A DNA stretch of 64,000 nt from Aplysia californica (Eukaryota; Mollusca; Gastropoda; Aplysiida; Aplysiidae). The position numbers were made by a program, and so were the translations under genes. The stretch is taken from contig NW_004797314.1 of the NCBI RefSeq assembly GCF_000002075.1, positions 853,582 through 917,581 on the forward strand. Direction: 5' to 3'. Below the pieces are notes generated by a model, which saw only the letters and a list, made by a program, of their open reading frames with translations, ran no database searches and was not told the DNA's origin. Positions 46,301 through 54,609 of the stretch are shown piece after piece. Numbering within the stretch: the first letter of the stretch is position 1; every line of letters begins with the position of its first letter.

Positions 46301-49300
46301 CGGGGGTTTCCAGAAATCTTGACATACACCAAAAGTGGGTACTGCCTTACCTATAGATAGGAGAAATTTGGTTTCATTGGTGTGTATATTTGTTTAGTTA
46401 TAGACAAAACTCTCCTTGTCTTTTAAAGAGACTGAATAAGAATCGAAACACTTTAACTTATGATTTTCTCAAAAAAGCACTTTTCGGGATACCCCCGCCT
46501 GTCCTTAAAAGCGACCATTTATACTGGCAAGCAATGTTGATGACATTGCAATTAGGAGGGTGGTTACTGAGGCATGTCTTTGAACAAGGGCACTCTAGTG
46601 GTGACCAGCAAATGGAGCATTTGCAGATTTGTCTGCAGTGGTGTAAGATTATAATATTATGAGACATTTATGTAACTATTCAGGCATTTCACACATGCAT
46701 TGTTCTAATAATTGAAAATCCAATTTCTTCACAACGATAAAAAACAGTGACTTTTTTTCATCTAATTTTTTCTTTGTACTGGTGACTTTTCAACAGAGTG
46801 GAATCAAAACAAGCTTTTACACTTGGTAAATATGTCGCTTGCAATCAAATTAAAAAATCAGTCTTTTACCTTGAACATGTAGCTCAATCTGTTTGGTATT
46901 GGCGGACAACTGACAACATCATTTACATGAAAGAAAATGCAATTCCTTTTTAAGGAGAGAGAAATGTTCCAATCCAAAATTCCGTTCTTTTCCCTTCTCT
47001 CACTAACAGTAAAACCTACAGACACTATTACAGCTACTACTGCAACTACTATCACCACTATTATAATAATAAAAATAATAATAATAAATAAATAGCATTT
47101 GTATAGCGCATGTCCCCACTCAAAAGCAAGGTCTATGCGCTTTACAGTATATTACTACCCCAGAAGACTATAGAACACTCGGAAATATTCTCAGCTTCCC
47201 GAGAAGAATACATTATAACCACCATAAGCAGCAGCTGAAGAGATATTTTCACTAGCCTACCTCTTGAATGACTATCATATATATCTTCTACTGATCTACT
47301 TCTCACTAAAACAAATTAATCCAGAGTGTAAAAAATCCTAGTAAATTACCTTTCAAGGCTCTTTCCCACAACTACTTCCATCATGTCCACAATGTTTTCA
47401 TGGTGAAGATTCAAAAGTATGTTGATCTCACGAAGCCCAGTGACAGGAATTCCTGGAAAGGAGTAAGTTCATAACAGCTAAAACTTCAAAACGAACATCC
47501 TTAATGAAAAAAATATTTTTAAAAACCCCTCTAAAATAATATTATCAGTCATGAAAAACTGTATTCATTCCAAAGTAGTTATCATAAAAAACGAACACAA
47601 CCATCTTTTTCTTCTGATGCCAATACCAGCATACAGATAAGGGACAGTTCAAGGGTTATCAGTTCAATCTCATGCTTTGGATAAGTTGTGAGCTTTCTCC
47701 TTGAGCTGATCACTCTACCGTTTTTCTGAGTTTCCAGGCGCATCTTTTTCAAAGCTACCATTCTGTTCGTCTCCATGTCTCTTGCCCGATCTGTGAATGA
47801 AAATAAAAGATAGGCCAAAGAAGTAGATTTAGTTCAAAAACCAGATTGAAATGGGAATCACTGTAAGAGCTCAAAATCTTTTTAAAAAGCGTGGTTTGTA
47901 AACACCTCGGGCAATACACGTGAAACTCATCAAAAAACCCAAAATGATCATTAATTCAAATCCAATCATGCCAGCAGAAAAAAATTCATAGAAACACACC
48001 TTAACTTGAAATTGTTTATCAAAATGTGATTTTAAAGTCACAAAGTTCCAGCCCAGATTTTTTAAAAAGAATAACAATCTTCCTTAACTTGCTGATGAGG
48101 CAGGATCTAGATCAATGACCCAACCAATTTAGGCAACTCCTCATTAGGGGCTACTTTTTACCCTTCTTCTTCCAGGTTCCTCTTCCCCCATTGACAATGC
48201 TCAGTTTCATTTTAGTAAGAGTTTTACGGCACTTGCAACACAACAAGGTCATATAAAAGTGCCGAAGATTAGAGCACGGCGCACAGAAACAGGATACTTT
48301 AGTTGAGAACTCAGGTAACCAGTGGCGCGCTGACCTGTGACGGTGAACGGGGTCATCGCGTGGGCATTCTTCGGTCAGCGTGACCGCGCTGGGGGTTTAG
48401 AAAATCGTATTTTTCATTCTGAATTGAGCCCTAATTAACACAATAATATTGACTTAAAGACATCACTGCATGCGGGCATCAGCAGTTCCAAGTCTTTTTC
48501 ATGATATTTCAAAAACAGAGAGAATCAGTACTGGTCTGTTTAGTTGTAACAGACAGTGCAAGATGGTCATGTCTGATTCCCCATATCGTTTCTAGTTATG
48601 ATGTAATGAACGCCGATAATTAGAAAACTGAGCGTCAGGATTAGTTCATCTTTAAGGGGCACAAACGTAACACATAAGGGTATCTACTCACCAAATTTCA
48701 CTGCTGCCGCAGTTTGTGTGACCTCAAAATGGTTCATCTATGCATCATATTGTCGTAAATATCCACATATTTCCCTCACTTGGAAGACAATAACTCCATA
48801 CGAATCATGGCGTAGGCTATAGGTTTTATTCTCTTTATAAGTCCTGTTGTTAATTGTTCTTCTTTTTTAGTGAGTGGGTGCGTCTCTGTCTTACTCATTG
48901 CATGGCTGGTGGTTTCTATGTCTTTGATCATGGGAGATGTTGTGCTGTCTTGGGTAGGCCTAACTGTTTCATGTATCTGGGCCGGAGTTGAAGAAGCCAA
49001 GGGAGTCGCAGAAAATGTTTGGCCTTTAGTGGGTGTGAATGATGACGATGGAGAAACACGGACAGTGCTTACGCTGTGCTTACAACTGCTATCATGCAGT
49101 ATGGGAGAATTTGTGACCGATGTGCTCTGACTGATTGTGTCGGTGTGAGCTACGATGTGACTGTCCTGAACCATTGTGTCTGCATGTTGTACACCTACAT
49201 GTTGGTCACTGACTGGGACAACAGACTGAGGGTGGGGGTGGAAAGTCTGACTTGTACTTGTGTGCGGGTCGTTTTGTTGTGTTGAGTCTGTGCTGAGAAC

Positions 49301-52300
49301 ACGGGTACATGTACTCTGGGTGGTTGTGTCTGTCTCAGAAATGTTGGTGCTAGGACTAGCTTGGTGTGTGTATTTTTCATGGCTGCTGGAGTGAGACTGG
49401 GGGTCACGGGGCTTTACTGTTGCACAGCCAAGAGAGAGCAGCCTTTTCTGTTCACAAACTGTGCATGTTTTTGCATCACAGTTTTCATTGTAAGCACACC
49501 AGATGTTTTGACTGCTGTCAAAAGTGTTTCTTAGTGTTTGTAGGGACACTGCACTATTTCGACGTTTAGTGTCATGGATTGTTTTATAGCATTTCAAACA
49601 CACAAATTTGGAGTGTTTATCACTAGCGTCCTCTTTGATACTCAACCCAACCACAAGGAAGAGGTCACTGGCTATTTCCGAACACAAATACGGCTTTTTA
49701 AAGGATTTTCTCTGCTTCCCTGTAATGTTCAGTCTTCCGCACACTCTACACAGACAGTTTAAAGCGGATACATGACTTTCACTGACTTTCAGGGGTGTGC
49801 TCCATTTTAAGGTCTCAGTTGTATACGGCAATAACGTTAGTCAATTCGGGGGCCCAACATAATAATCCGATGTAGCTTAACAACCACAACTGCGGTAGTA
49901 CTGAAATTTATACACTCAAAACATGATTTATTAATGAACTCACAAATCGAATCCCCCCAAAAATTCAAGGTACCGTTTTGTTGTAATAAATGATTATTTA
50001 TCCTCAGTTTGAAATAAGAAAAGCGTGTTACACAGGCAGCAAACAGACACGTGTAGAACACTTGGTATAACACGTAGAAGACTGGGACTTTCTTTTAAAG
50101 GTTGAGAAATGGTGTTGCTAAAGTCTATAAATTAAAACTACTTGGTGGGTCTTACGGCACCACTGTAATTTAGACAGTAAATGAAATGATTTTATCAAGA
50201 ACGCACCCCAGTCTATAACGGTGCGACGGGGTCAAATGACCCCAATAAAAAAGGTCAACAGGTACCGGGCGAGGTGATAAATCACCGCAGGGCGGCAGGA
50301 GCCGTGGTACAACTAAAAGGCGCGATTTCGGCTGATTTCGTGCGCCGTGAGAGGTGTTACAAGAGAGTAATAAATGTAAAAAAGAAGGAGGAGAGATCAG
50401 GACGACAGATGTTTGATAGGAAAGAAGGAGCAAATCACACCATTTTCTTGCTAATTTTACCGCTGAAATCAGGCGACCCCCACCTCTTTTAATCACAAAT
50501 ATCTCGACTTCTATTCATGATAATATATGAGTATTTTTTTTACTGAAAGCAAGAAAAATGACCAAGCTTTAAAATGATACCAATAACTCCACATGTCCAA
50601 AAATTGACAATTGAGATAATTTGAATTAGACATTAAGAACAAAGAAAGAGGGTATTTTAGAATTCAACTTCATGAATTTTCTGGATTTACTTGACCCCAT
50701 ATGAAGAAGTAGTATACTCACACACAATGCCATACGTTCCTTCACCGACTCGGTTAAGTTTTTCAAATTCTGTAACACTTCGGCATCTGCCCAGCTGCAA
50801 CAACAACAAAAAAATATACAGTAACAAACTGGTTTGTTTTAGTAAGTGTTTTACGGCACTTGCAACACAATGAGGTCATATATAAGTGCCGAAGATTAGT
50901 AATGTTACAAGAGAGTAACAAACATAAAAAAGAAGGAGAGATCAGGACGATAGATGTTTGATAGGAAAAAAGGAGCAAACCAATATATGATCAGTCCAGC
51001 AGTGTATTGTTTTAAGGCTGTGGCTATTCGGACTCGAGTCCGAACAGCCTCCCATGGCTTTTCGGACTCGAGTCTGAATTCGAGTCCGAATAGCCTTCCG
51101 TGGCTATTTGGACTCAAACTCCAATGCGCGAGCACAACACAGAATTCTACCCTAAGTGTAGAATTATGTGGTGCACCATCACTAGGTGTGCCGGATGTGA
51201 AGCAGACTTGTTGCAATTCGCCTTCCACGCCTTGAACTTGAACGTAGTTTGCAGGCTACGTTCACTGCGCCCTGAATCATCCACCATAGGAATAGAGGCA
51301 TATAACTGAAATGCTACGGTCGTTCAAAGTGAATGAGGAAAGAGTACTTGAAAAATAATGCAGCGGTGGTCCGAATGCAACTGAGTTTACGGAAGGCAAT
51401 TTTTTAAGGCGGGCCCAGCAAAACAGCTGCAGTTGACAAGGCCTCGCTCGCTCAGAGTGTGGAACAGAATTTCGATCCTCTTCCCGTGTGTGGATCTGGC
51501 AACGCTTGACTATTTGAAAATAAAAGTCGTGCGAAGAAACAAGGGAGAATGGAAGAAGGCCATGGCGGGAAAAGGGGTGGCAGGGAGTGAAAAAAAGAAG
51601 AGAAGCAAAAGGCAAAAGGCAAAAGGGTAGGGGTAAGGGGTGAAGTGAGCAAGATCATTAGGCGCTTTTTCGGCAGTTCCCACCCCGCAATTGTTATTCG
51701 CCGGTTTTAGCCCCAAGAGTAGGGGGGTTTCAGGGGGGGGTTGCCCCCCAGACCTGATAAAAATAAGGTGCGGGGTTCGCCCCCCCAGAATTTTACCAAT
51801 ATAATTTGACATTTTGCAGTTGTTAGGTTTGATCTGAGCTCGCTGCGCATCAAACGTCTAGATCTAGAGGTAGATCTAGGCTCAAATATATAAGAGGGCG
51901 CTTTTTCGGTAGCTCCCAACCCGCAATTGTTATTCGCCGGTTTTGGCCTCAAGAGTAGGGGGGGTTTCAGGGGGGACCTAATAAAAATATATGGTGGGCG
52001 GGTTTCAGGGCGGCATGCCCTCCTGAATTTTACCATAATTTGATGTGTTGCAGTTGTTAGGTTTGATATCTTAGCACATGCGATTAAAAGTAGAAATGAT
52101 GCAAACTATTTTTAGGTAAGGCGCCCATCTTGTTTGACGTCAGACCAGGATACCCCTCCAATCACGTGACTACATCTAAGTATAGACAACCGCATGGCAC
52201 CAGAGATGGAAGTGTCTATGTATATTATGCTTAATCTACACAAATTCTCGGAATTTCTGATAGCTGATTTGATAGCGCGTCTACGTTTGATGTCGAGCAA

Positions 52301-53002
52301 TGACTTTTGGAGCGGTTCGATTCCGGTTCCGGACAGTTTTTTTTTCTCATTTCCTCCTCCCGACTGACCAACAGTTCCATAAATTATAGGCCTAATTTGT
52401 AGAGTTGCTTTGACTTTGAAGTTGTTGTTTATTTTAAAAAATGTATTAGTGATTAAAAATGCAGGAGGGGGGGGGGGGTGGTAGATCTAAATTTAGATCT
52501 AGATCTAGAAAATCCGAAATGTTACCGAAAACACATCGTTCCATGTTTGGGTATCCCAGGAAGTGATGACATCACATTACTAAAATAAGCAGCCAATCAG
52601 AAAGATGCGTCATTTCTAAGATTAACGGCATGTTATCTTAGCTTGCCGCGCATTTATACAAAATGCATAGATCTTGATGTATGTCAGGCTTAAATAAGGG
52701 GGGTGGGAACTACCGAAAAAGCACCAAATAAGGGGGGGGGGTGGGAACTACAGAGAAACCACCGATTATTTTAAGTCTTAAATTGCGAACTACATTCAGG
52801 TGGGTGCCGTGAACGTAGCCACTGCGATTAAAATTGATAAGTGAACCAGTAATTGCCAACCTACCCGATCCGATTCGCGAAGTTCACTCCACTCATCTGT
52901 CAGGATTGATAAAAATTTTGGAGGTTTAGACAACAGAGACCCTGGGCCTGAAGCCGACTTGGACACATGAGTATGAGAACCGAGATCCCCACCTCCGTCC
53001 AT
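32800..53002 (-). CDS. CDK10: Cyclin-dependent kinase 10
   Basis: Fifteen coding exons on the minus strand: 53002-52865, 50794-50722, 47790-47719, 47452-47350, 45373-45292, 44040-43973, 43165-43113, 42579-42510, 41858-41799, 40293-40170, 38026-37977, 37236-37147, 36324-36272, 34396-34312, 32860-32800 (TAA). Phases fit throughout, giving 393 aa (human 360). The glycine loop GEGTYG is near residue 63 and the catalytic VALKK Lys near 85. The cyclin-contact helix is IPVTGLRE (human IPISSLRE). HRDLKxxN is near 178 and DFG near 198. The activation loop ends [15 protein letters not shown]. The CDK10-specific [15 protein letters not shown] and [14 protein letters not shown] lie towards the C terminus, then [19 protein letters not shown]. 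In vertebrates CDK10 pairs with cyclin M and phosphorylates ETS2. The first 46 residues are not conserved with human. TTGTAAGT at the stop could also be a splice donor, so the last codons are less sure. Confidence 0.93.
33142..33162. repeat. Poly-G run
   Basis: A run of about 20 G in the last CDK10 intron. Its length in the assembly is likely unreliable. Confidence 0.9.
33276..33375. repeat. 100-bp direct duplicate, unit 1
   Basis: Matches 33676-33775 almost exactly (GTCAGGGAAGTGGATTGA, ACACCACAAGATATTACTTT, TATACATGAAATCTGAGGC). Each unit runs straight into a SINE A copy. Confidence 0.85.
33363..33540 (-). mobile_element. SINE A, GC-stem subfamily, with TSD
   Basis: A 178-bp antisense copy. 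ATCTGAGGCAG occurs at 33352-33362 and again at 33541-33551 as an 11-bp target duplication. The hairpin arms are GGCGCTC and GAGCGCC. Confidence 0.88.
33676..33775. repeat. 100-bp direct duplicate, unit 2
   Basis: Second unit of the duplication starting at 33276. It leads into a SINE A copy of the other hairpin subfamily. Confidence 0.85.
33756..33936 (-). mobile_element. SINE A, AT-stem subfamily
   Basis: Antisense copy. Its tail reads GGCACTTGCAACACAATAAG, and the body is as in other SINE A copies. The 11-bp target duplication seen at the first copy is present on the left only. Confidence 0.82.
34405..36265. other. CDK10 intron, no gene recognised
   Basis: Intron between exons 14 and 13. 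A G-run lies at about 34416-34430. About 36045-36200 is a second copy of the repeat seen at 25150-25310 (GTGAAATTATGCGATTCTGT). Confidence 0.45.
36391..36586. repeat. 195-bp direct duplicate, unit 1
   Basis: Repeated at 36694-36894 with a few percent divergence and one small insertion. Shared landmarks are ACTAACTGTTCTTAAATACA and CTTGAAATCATCC. A SINE A copy lies exactly between the two units. Confidence 0.85.
36587..36693 (-). mobile_element. SINE A, internally deleted
   Basis: Tail sequence GTTTTACGGCGCTCGCAACT then a jump to GATAAGGACGATAGATGTTT and the 5' end (CACCCGCCAATCACCC). The middle of the body is missing. It is bounded on both sides by the 195-bp direct duplicates. Confidence 0.8.
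36694..36894. repeat. 195-bp direct duplicate, unit 2
   Basis: Second unit of the duplication around the SINE at 36587-36693. Confidence 0.85.
37326..37376. repeat. (ACAT)n-(AC)n microsatellite
   Basis: Simple repeat in a CDK10 intron next to a short (ATA)n. Confidence 0.95.
38081..38150 (-). repeat. SINE A tail fragment
   Basis: Shows the (AAAACT)n tail in antisense (AGTTTTAGTTTTAGTAG) and the hairpin arms GGTGCTC / GAGTGCC, which pair through two G-T wobbles. Confidence 0.8.
38355..38527 (+). mobile_element. SINE A, full-length copy
   Basis: Starts GTGGGTGGTTGGCGGGTTCT and ends GTAAAACCTCTACAAAAAC. Antisense to CDK10. No clear target duplication seen. Confidence 0.85.
38530..39865. other. 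CDK10 intron, nothing recognised
   Basis: AT-rich intron sequence. The short open frame at 39512-39703 has no recognisable domain. Confidence 0.45.
39874..40145. mobile_element. TTAA MITE family P2, copy 2 (272 bp)
   Basis: Same length and sequence family as 18252-18523. Left TTAA at 39870; the right flank has TTGA, one base off. It lies about 24 bp downstream of the 5' splice site of CDK10 exon 10. Confidence 0.78.
40300..41795. other. CDK10 intron, no gene recognised
   Basis: A degraded SINE tail lies at 40700-40760 (GTTTTACGTCCCTTGCAAAA). The stretch at about 41370-41420 shares GTTTGAGTTATC with about 17510-17550, a possible old repeat. Confidence 0.45.
44161..44240 (-). repeat. SINE D tail fragment
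   Basis: (ATA)n followed by GATTGCATTTATAAAGCGCT and the pairing arm GAGCGCT. This variant has GCGCTC/GAGCGC arms where other copies have GCGCAT/ATGCGC. Confidence 0.7.
44912..45145 (+). mobile_element. SINE B, copy 2
   Basis: Matches 16995-17290 from CTCTACTTCTTTTGTACG through GATTCCCTGTGAGG to the hairpin tail (GGCGCTCATATGACCTTATG, then GCGCCGAAAAACCTCTACTA). It lies in CDK10 intron 5, antisense to the gene. Confidence 0.8.
45497..45684 (-). mobile_element. SINE A, chimeric tail
   Basis: The tail joins both hairpin subfamilies in one copy: GGTGCTCGCAACTGCATAAG is followed directly by TTGCAACACAATAAGGTCAT. The body and 5' end are typical. A separate short tail piece lies at 45448-45480. 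Confidence 0.8.
45770..46330. repeat. Diverged tandem duplication with C-tracts
   Basis: A block of roughly 300 bp occurs about twice: CACTATCTGCACCTTTTTGA, a long C run with CACACAC, then GGCTAACCTAGACTTCGGG. C runs of 8-16 bases make the exact length uncertain. Confidence 0.75.
46335..47060. other. CDK10 intron, nothing recognised
   Basis: AT-rich intron sequence between the C-tract duplication and a SINE D fragment. Confidence 0.45.
47062..47230 (-). mobile_element. SINE D, 3' part
   Basis: (ATA)n tail, GCATTTGTATAGCGCATGTC, pairing arm CTATGCGCTTTACAG and the downstream body shared with 31339-31688 (ACTACCCCAGAAGAC, ATATTCTCAGCTTCC). The tRNA-like head is missing. Confidence 0.75.
48211..48274 (-). 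mobile_element. SINE A, left half, split by RAG-like element
   Basis: The tail half of a SINE A copy (GTTTTACGGCACTTGCAACA, then GTGCCGAAGATTAGAG). The sequence breaks off where the RAG-like element begins and resumes at 50350. Confidence 0.88.
48275..50349 (-). mobile_element. TIR transposon carrying a RAG1-N-like gene
   Basis: The left end reads CACGGCGCACAGAAACAG. The reverse complement of the right end reads CACGGCGCACGAAATCAG, ten identical bases then a match with one gap. The element interrupts a SINE A copy, so the empty site is known. The 4 bases AGAG are present on both sides (48271-48274 and 50350-50353); a 5-bp AGAGG duplication with one lost G would also fit. The terminal CAC...GTG and the heptamer-like CACGGCG resemble Transib and RAG signal ends (CACAGTG type). 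Both subterminal regions are GC-rich with short inverted repeats. The only substantial gene is 48776-49831. It lies in CDK10 intron 2, gene on the same strand as CDK10. Confidence 0.82.
48776..49831 (-). CDS. RAG1 N-terminal-region-like protein (N-RAG type)
   Basis: An intact intronless frame of 351 codons. Residues 1-140 carry a Cys pattern like the zinc-binding N-terminal region of RAG1: LCRVCG (Cys28, Cys31), [11 protein letters not shown] (Cys78, Cys81, His86), then Trp111 and CDAKTCTVC (Cys118, Cys123, Cys126). Human RAG1 has LCRICG, FCHNCWSIMH and W...CDIC in the same order and similar spacing. From about residue 142 the protein is Ser/Thr/His/Gln-rich, low complexity and probably disordered. 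No RING finger, DDE core or PHD domain is seen. An N-terminal-only RAG1-like transposon (N-RAG-TP) has been reported in Aplysia, from memory; this gene fits that group. The TIRs around it mark it as transposon cargo. Its biochemical function is unknown. The start is the first ATG and gives a Cys-rich region close to the N terminus. Confidence 0.75.
   Translation of the reverse strand: MPYTTETLKWSTPLKVSESHVSALNCLCRVCGRLNITGKQRKSFKKPYLCSEIASDLFLVVGLSIKEDASDKHSKFVCLKCYKTIHDTKRRNSAVSLQTLRNTFDSSQNIWCAYNENCDAKTCTVCEQKRLLSLGCATVKPRDPQSHSSSHEKYTHQASPSTNISETDTTTQSTCTRVLSTDSTQQNDPHTSTSQTFHPHPQSVVPVSDQHVGVQHADTMVQDSHIVAHTDTISQSTSVTNSPILHDSSCKHSVSTVRVSPSSSFTPTKGQTFSATPLASSTPAQIHETVRPTQDSTTSPMIKDIETTSHAMSKTETHPLTKKEEQLTTGLIKRIKPIAYAMIRMELLSSK
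50350..50441 (-). mobile_element. SINE A, right half, split by RAG-like element
   Basis: Continues the SINE A body from AGAGGTGTTACAAGAGAGTA to GGAGCAAATCACACC. The last part of the 5' end is missing. Directly abuts a MITE X fragment. Confidence 0.88.
50442..50610. mobile_element. MITE family X, partial copy
   Basis: Shares CAAATATCTCGACTT, AAAATGATACCAATAACTCC and CAAAAATTGAC with 19413-19847. Its left end is missing. Confidence 0.6.
50834..50984 (-). mobile_element. SINE A, AT-stem subfamily
   Basis: Tail with GGCACTTGCAACACAATG and arm AAGTGCC, body to GGAGCAAACCA, 5' end truncated. Lies about 40 bp upstream of CDK10 exon 2 in the direction of transcription. Confidence 0.82.
51020..51115. 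repeat. Clustered palindromes (TCGGACTCGAGTCCGA type)
   Basis: The self-complementary motif TTCGGACTCGAGTCCGAA and near copies occur three to four times in about 95 bp, separated by AGCCTYCCRTGGCTWTT-like spacers. It is in CDK10 intron 1. Confidence 0.75.
51138..51170. repeat. 33-bp palindrome, copy 1
   Basis: CACAGAATTCTACCCT then A then AGTGTAGAATTATGTG, an inverted repeat with two mismatches. A perfect version occurs at 54573-54597 and its flanks. Confidence 0.8.
51661..52725. mobile_element. Possible TIR element in CDK10 intron 1
   Basis: The left end GGCGCTTTTTCGGCAGTTCC is mirrored near the right end by GGGAACTACCGAAAAAGCAC. The left block (about 170 bp, with CGCAATTGTTATTCGCCGGT and GTTGTTAGGTTTGAT) is tandemly repeated at 51897-52070. 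No coding capacity was recognised. Confidence 0.55.
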
Positions 53003-53009
53003 GACAAAA

Positions 53010-54285
53010 GGCGAAGGAAGAGAGAAAAAAATACGGAGATCAAGATCAAAATCTGGTCACTGTGAGTAGGTCTATTGTGTATTATTAAAGCCTCGTCTCA
53101 TGACACTCCTGTTTTTGTTTACAACAACAGCAGCATTCAGCGTTGGGGAAGTGCTGGCAGGCAGGCAAATCAGTGCAGTCTAGCAGTGTGCAGTGTTGAG
53201 TGTGCAGTGCCAGTCTGAGGAAAACAAGAGAGTTGGTTCGCCTAGTTTCGATTCGGATATGCCTGGTGGAGAGTTCCGACTTCGGTCGGACTCCTGAAGT
53301 TTCGGATTTTAAAGTGTTCCATTCCGATGTTCCATTCCGATTGTCAAACAACAATCTAACCGTGCCAGCGACGTAACCCCGGTACCTTGATCTTGAGCCT
53401 TTTGAATCCACACCCTCAATGATAATAAATTTTGTTAAAAGACAAAGGATATCAATTGTGTGTTTCATTTGTAATGTTAGAGGTATGACTGTCTACTGCG
53501 GACTCTTGTTTGGCGTGGGGTCCCATAATATTATAAGCTTACCTGCTAATTACTATTTAATCTAAATAAAAATAATTATAATTATTTAATAATATTGTTC
53601 TTAAAATAAATTTTGAAAAAAGTAACACCGATTTCTGTTCATCCCCTCTAAAAGTTTGCTTTGAAAAAATTGTAATCACACTGACATGCGAATCGCGGTC
53701 TTATCGGAGTTTGCATAATTGTTTTTTCTCGGGGTGAAAAGAAAAGGGATTTAGCGCACACAAACACACACACACACAAACCACTACCACCACCGCCACC
53801 ACCACCACCACCACCTTTAGAAGAACACTTTTAGTGTCCCGTGAGGCTTATAAGTAGAGAAAGTCAAACACACAGCGTACACAAGTGTCAAAGAGATTAT
53901 CTGATTCTGACTCGAGGGTTTGAAAAAAAAAAAGAAAATGGAATATGGGCCTTTTTTCTGCTTTGAGTTATAATTATTATAAACACAACCACAAAGAACC
54001 GCGTTGTGTTAAAAAAAAAAAATCACAACAGGTGATGAAACGAAGGTATATTCGAGGGGTACGACAGAACCCCAGGATCTCAACAACCCCAGAAAGCTCG
54101 ACGCAAGCAATAATATCATTATAGGTTGCTTTGAAAGTGATGCACATCATGTTTTTTCGACCACAAAGGTTTGGTTTCGATCGAGCTGTATGGTCCGTTC
54201 CTTTTGACACAACAGTCAAGGCTATTACAAGATGGTTCTTTTAACAAAGCCGAAACCAGCAATCAAAAGAAAATGGCCGGGTCTG
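53010..54285. other. CDK10 5' flank, no gene recognised
   Basis: Upstream of the CDK10 start codon on its strand, and therefore likely to hold its promoter and 5' UTR. No TATA box or other site can be assigned with confidence. A (CAC/CCA)n tract lies at 53765-53815. Confidence 0.45.
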
Positions 54286-54291
54286 CTGAAA

Positions 54292-54542
54292 CCTATCCGT
54301 ATGTCGTGTTTTACTATCGTATCCATACGACGTGGGGAACTCGCTGTGCCATCTCTTTCCAAAGAGGAAATTTACTCGTTAATCTGATCTTCAGGTCTAC
54401 GCTTTTTGTAGCAGTTAGTCAAAATGTTTTTAAAAAAAAGAAATACTGAAAGTTTCAAAGAGGTCTTCGACCTAGAAGTATTCTAAAATGTAAAGAATAC
54501 AACCCAAGGGGTACAAAATGACCCCAGGGTGTACGGATATGG
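54292..54542. mobile_element. TTAA MITE family P1, copy 3
   Basis: Same orientation and content as 59871-60108 (CGTGTTTTACTATCGTATCC, GAAATACTGAAAGTTTCAAA, GAATACAACCC). The flanking TTAA is not preserved. Confidence 0.75.
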
Positions 54543-54564
54543 TTACGCAAAATGTTGTCTAAGT

Positions 54565-54597
54565 CACAGAATTCTACACTAAGTGTAGAATTCTGTG
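54565..54597. repeat. 33-bp perfect palindrome, copy 2
   Basis: Two perfect 16-base arms, CACAGAATTCTACACT and AGTGTAGAATTCTGTG, around a single central A. The same palindrome, with two mismatches, is at 51138-51170. Confidence 0.9.
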
Positions 54598-54609
54598 GTC
54601 TAAGTACAT

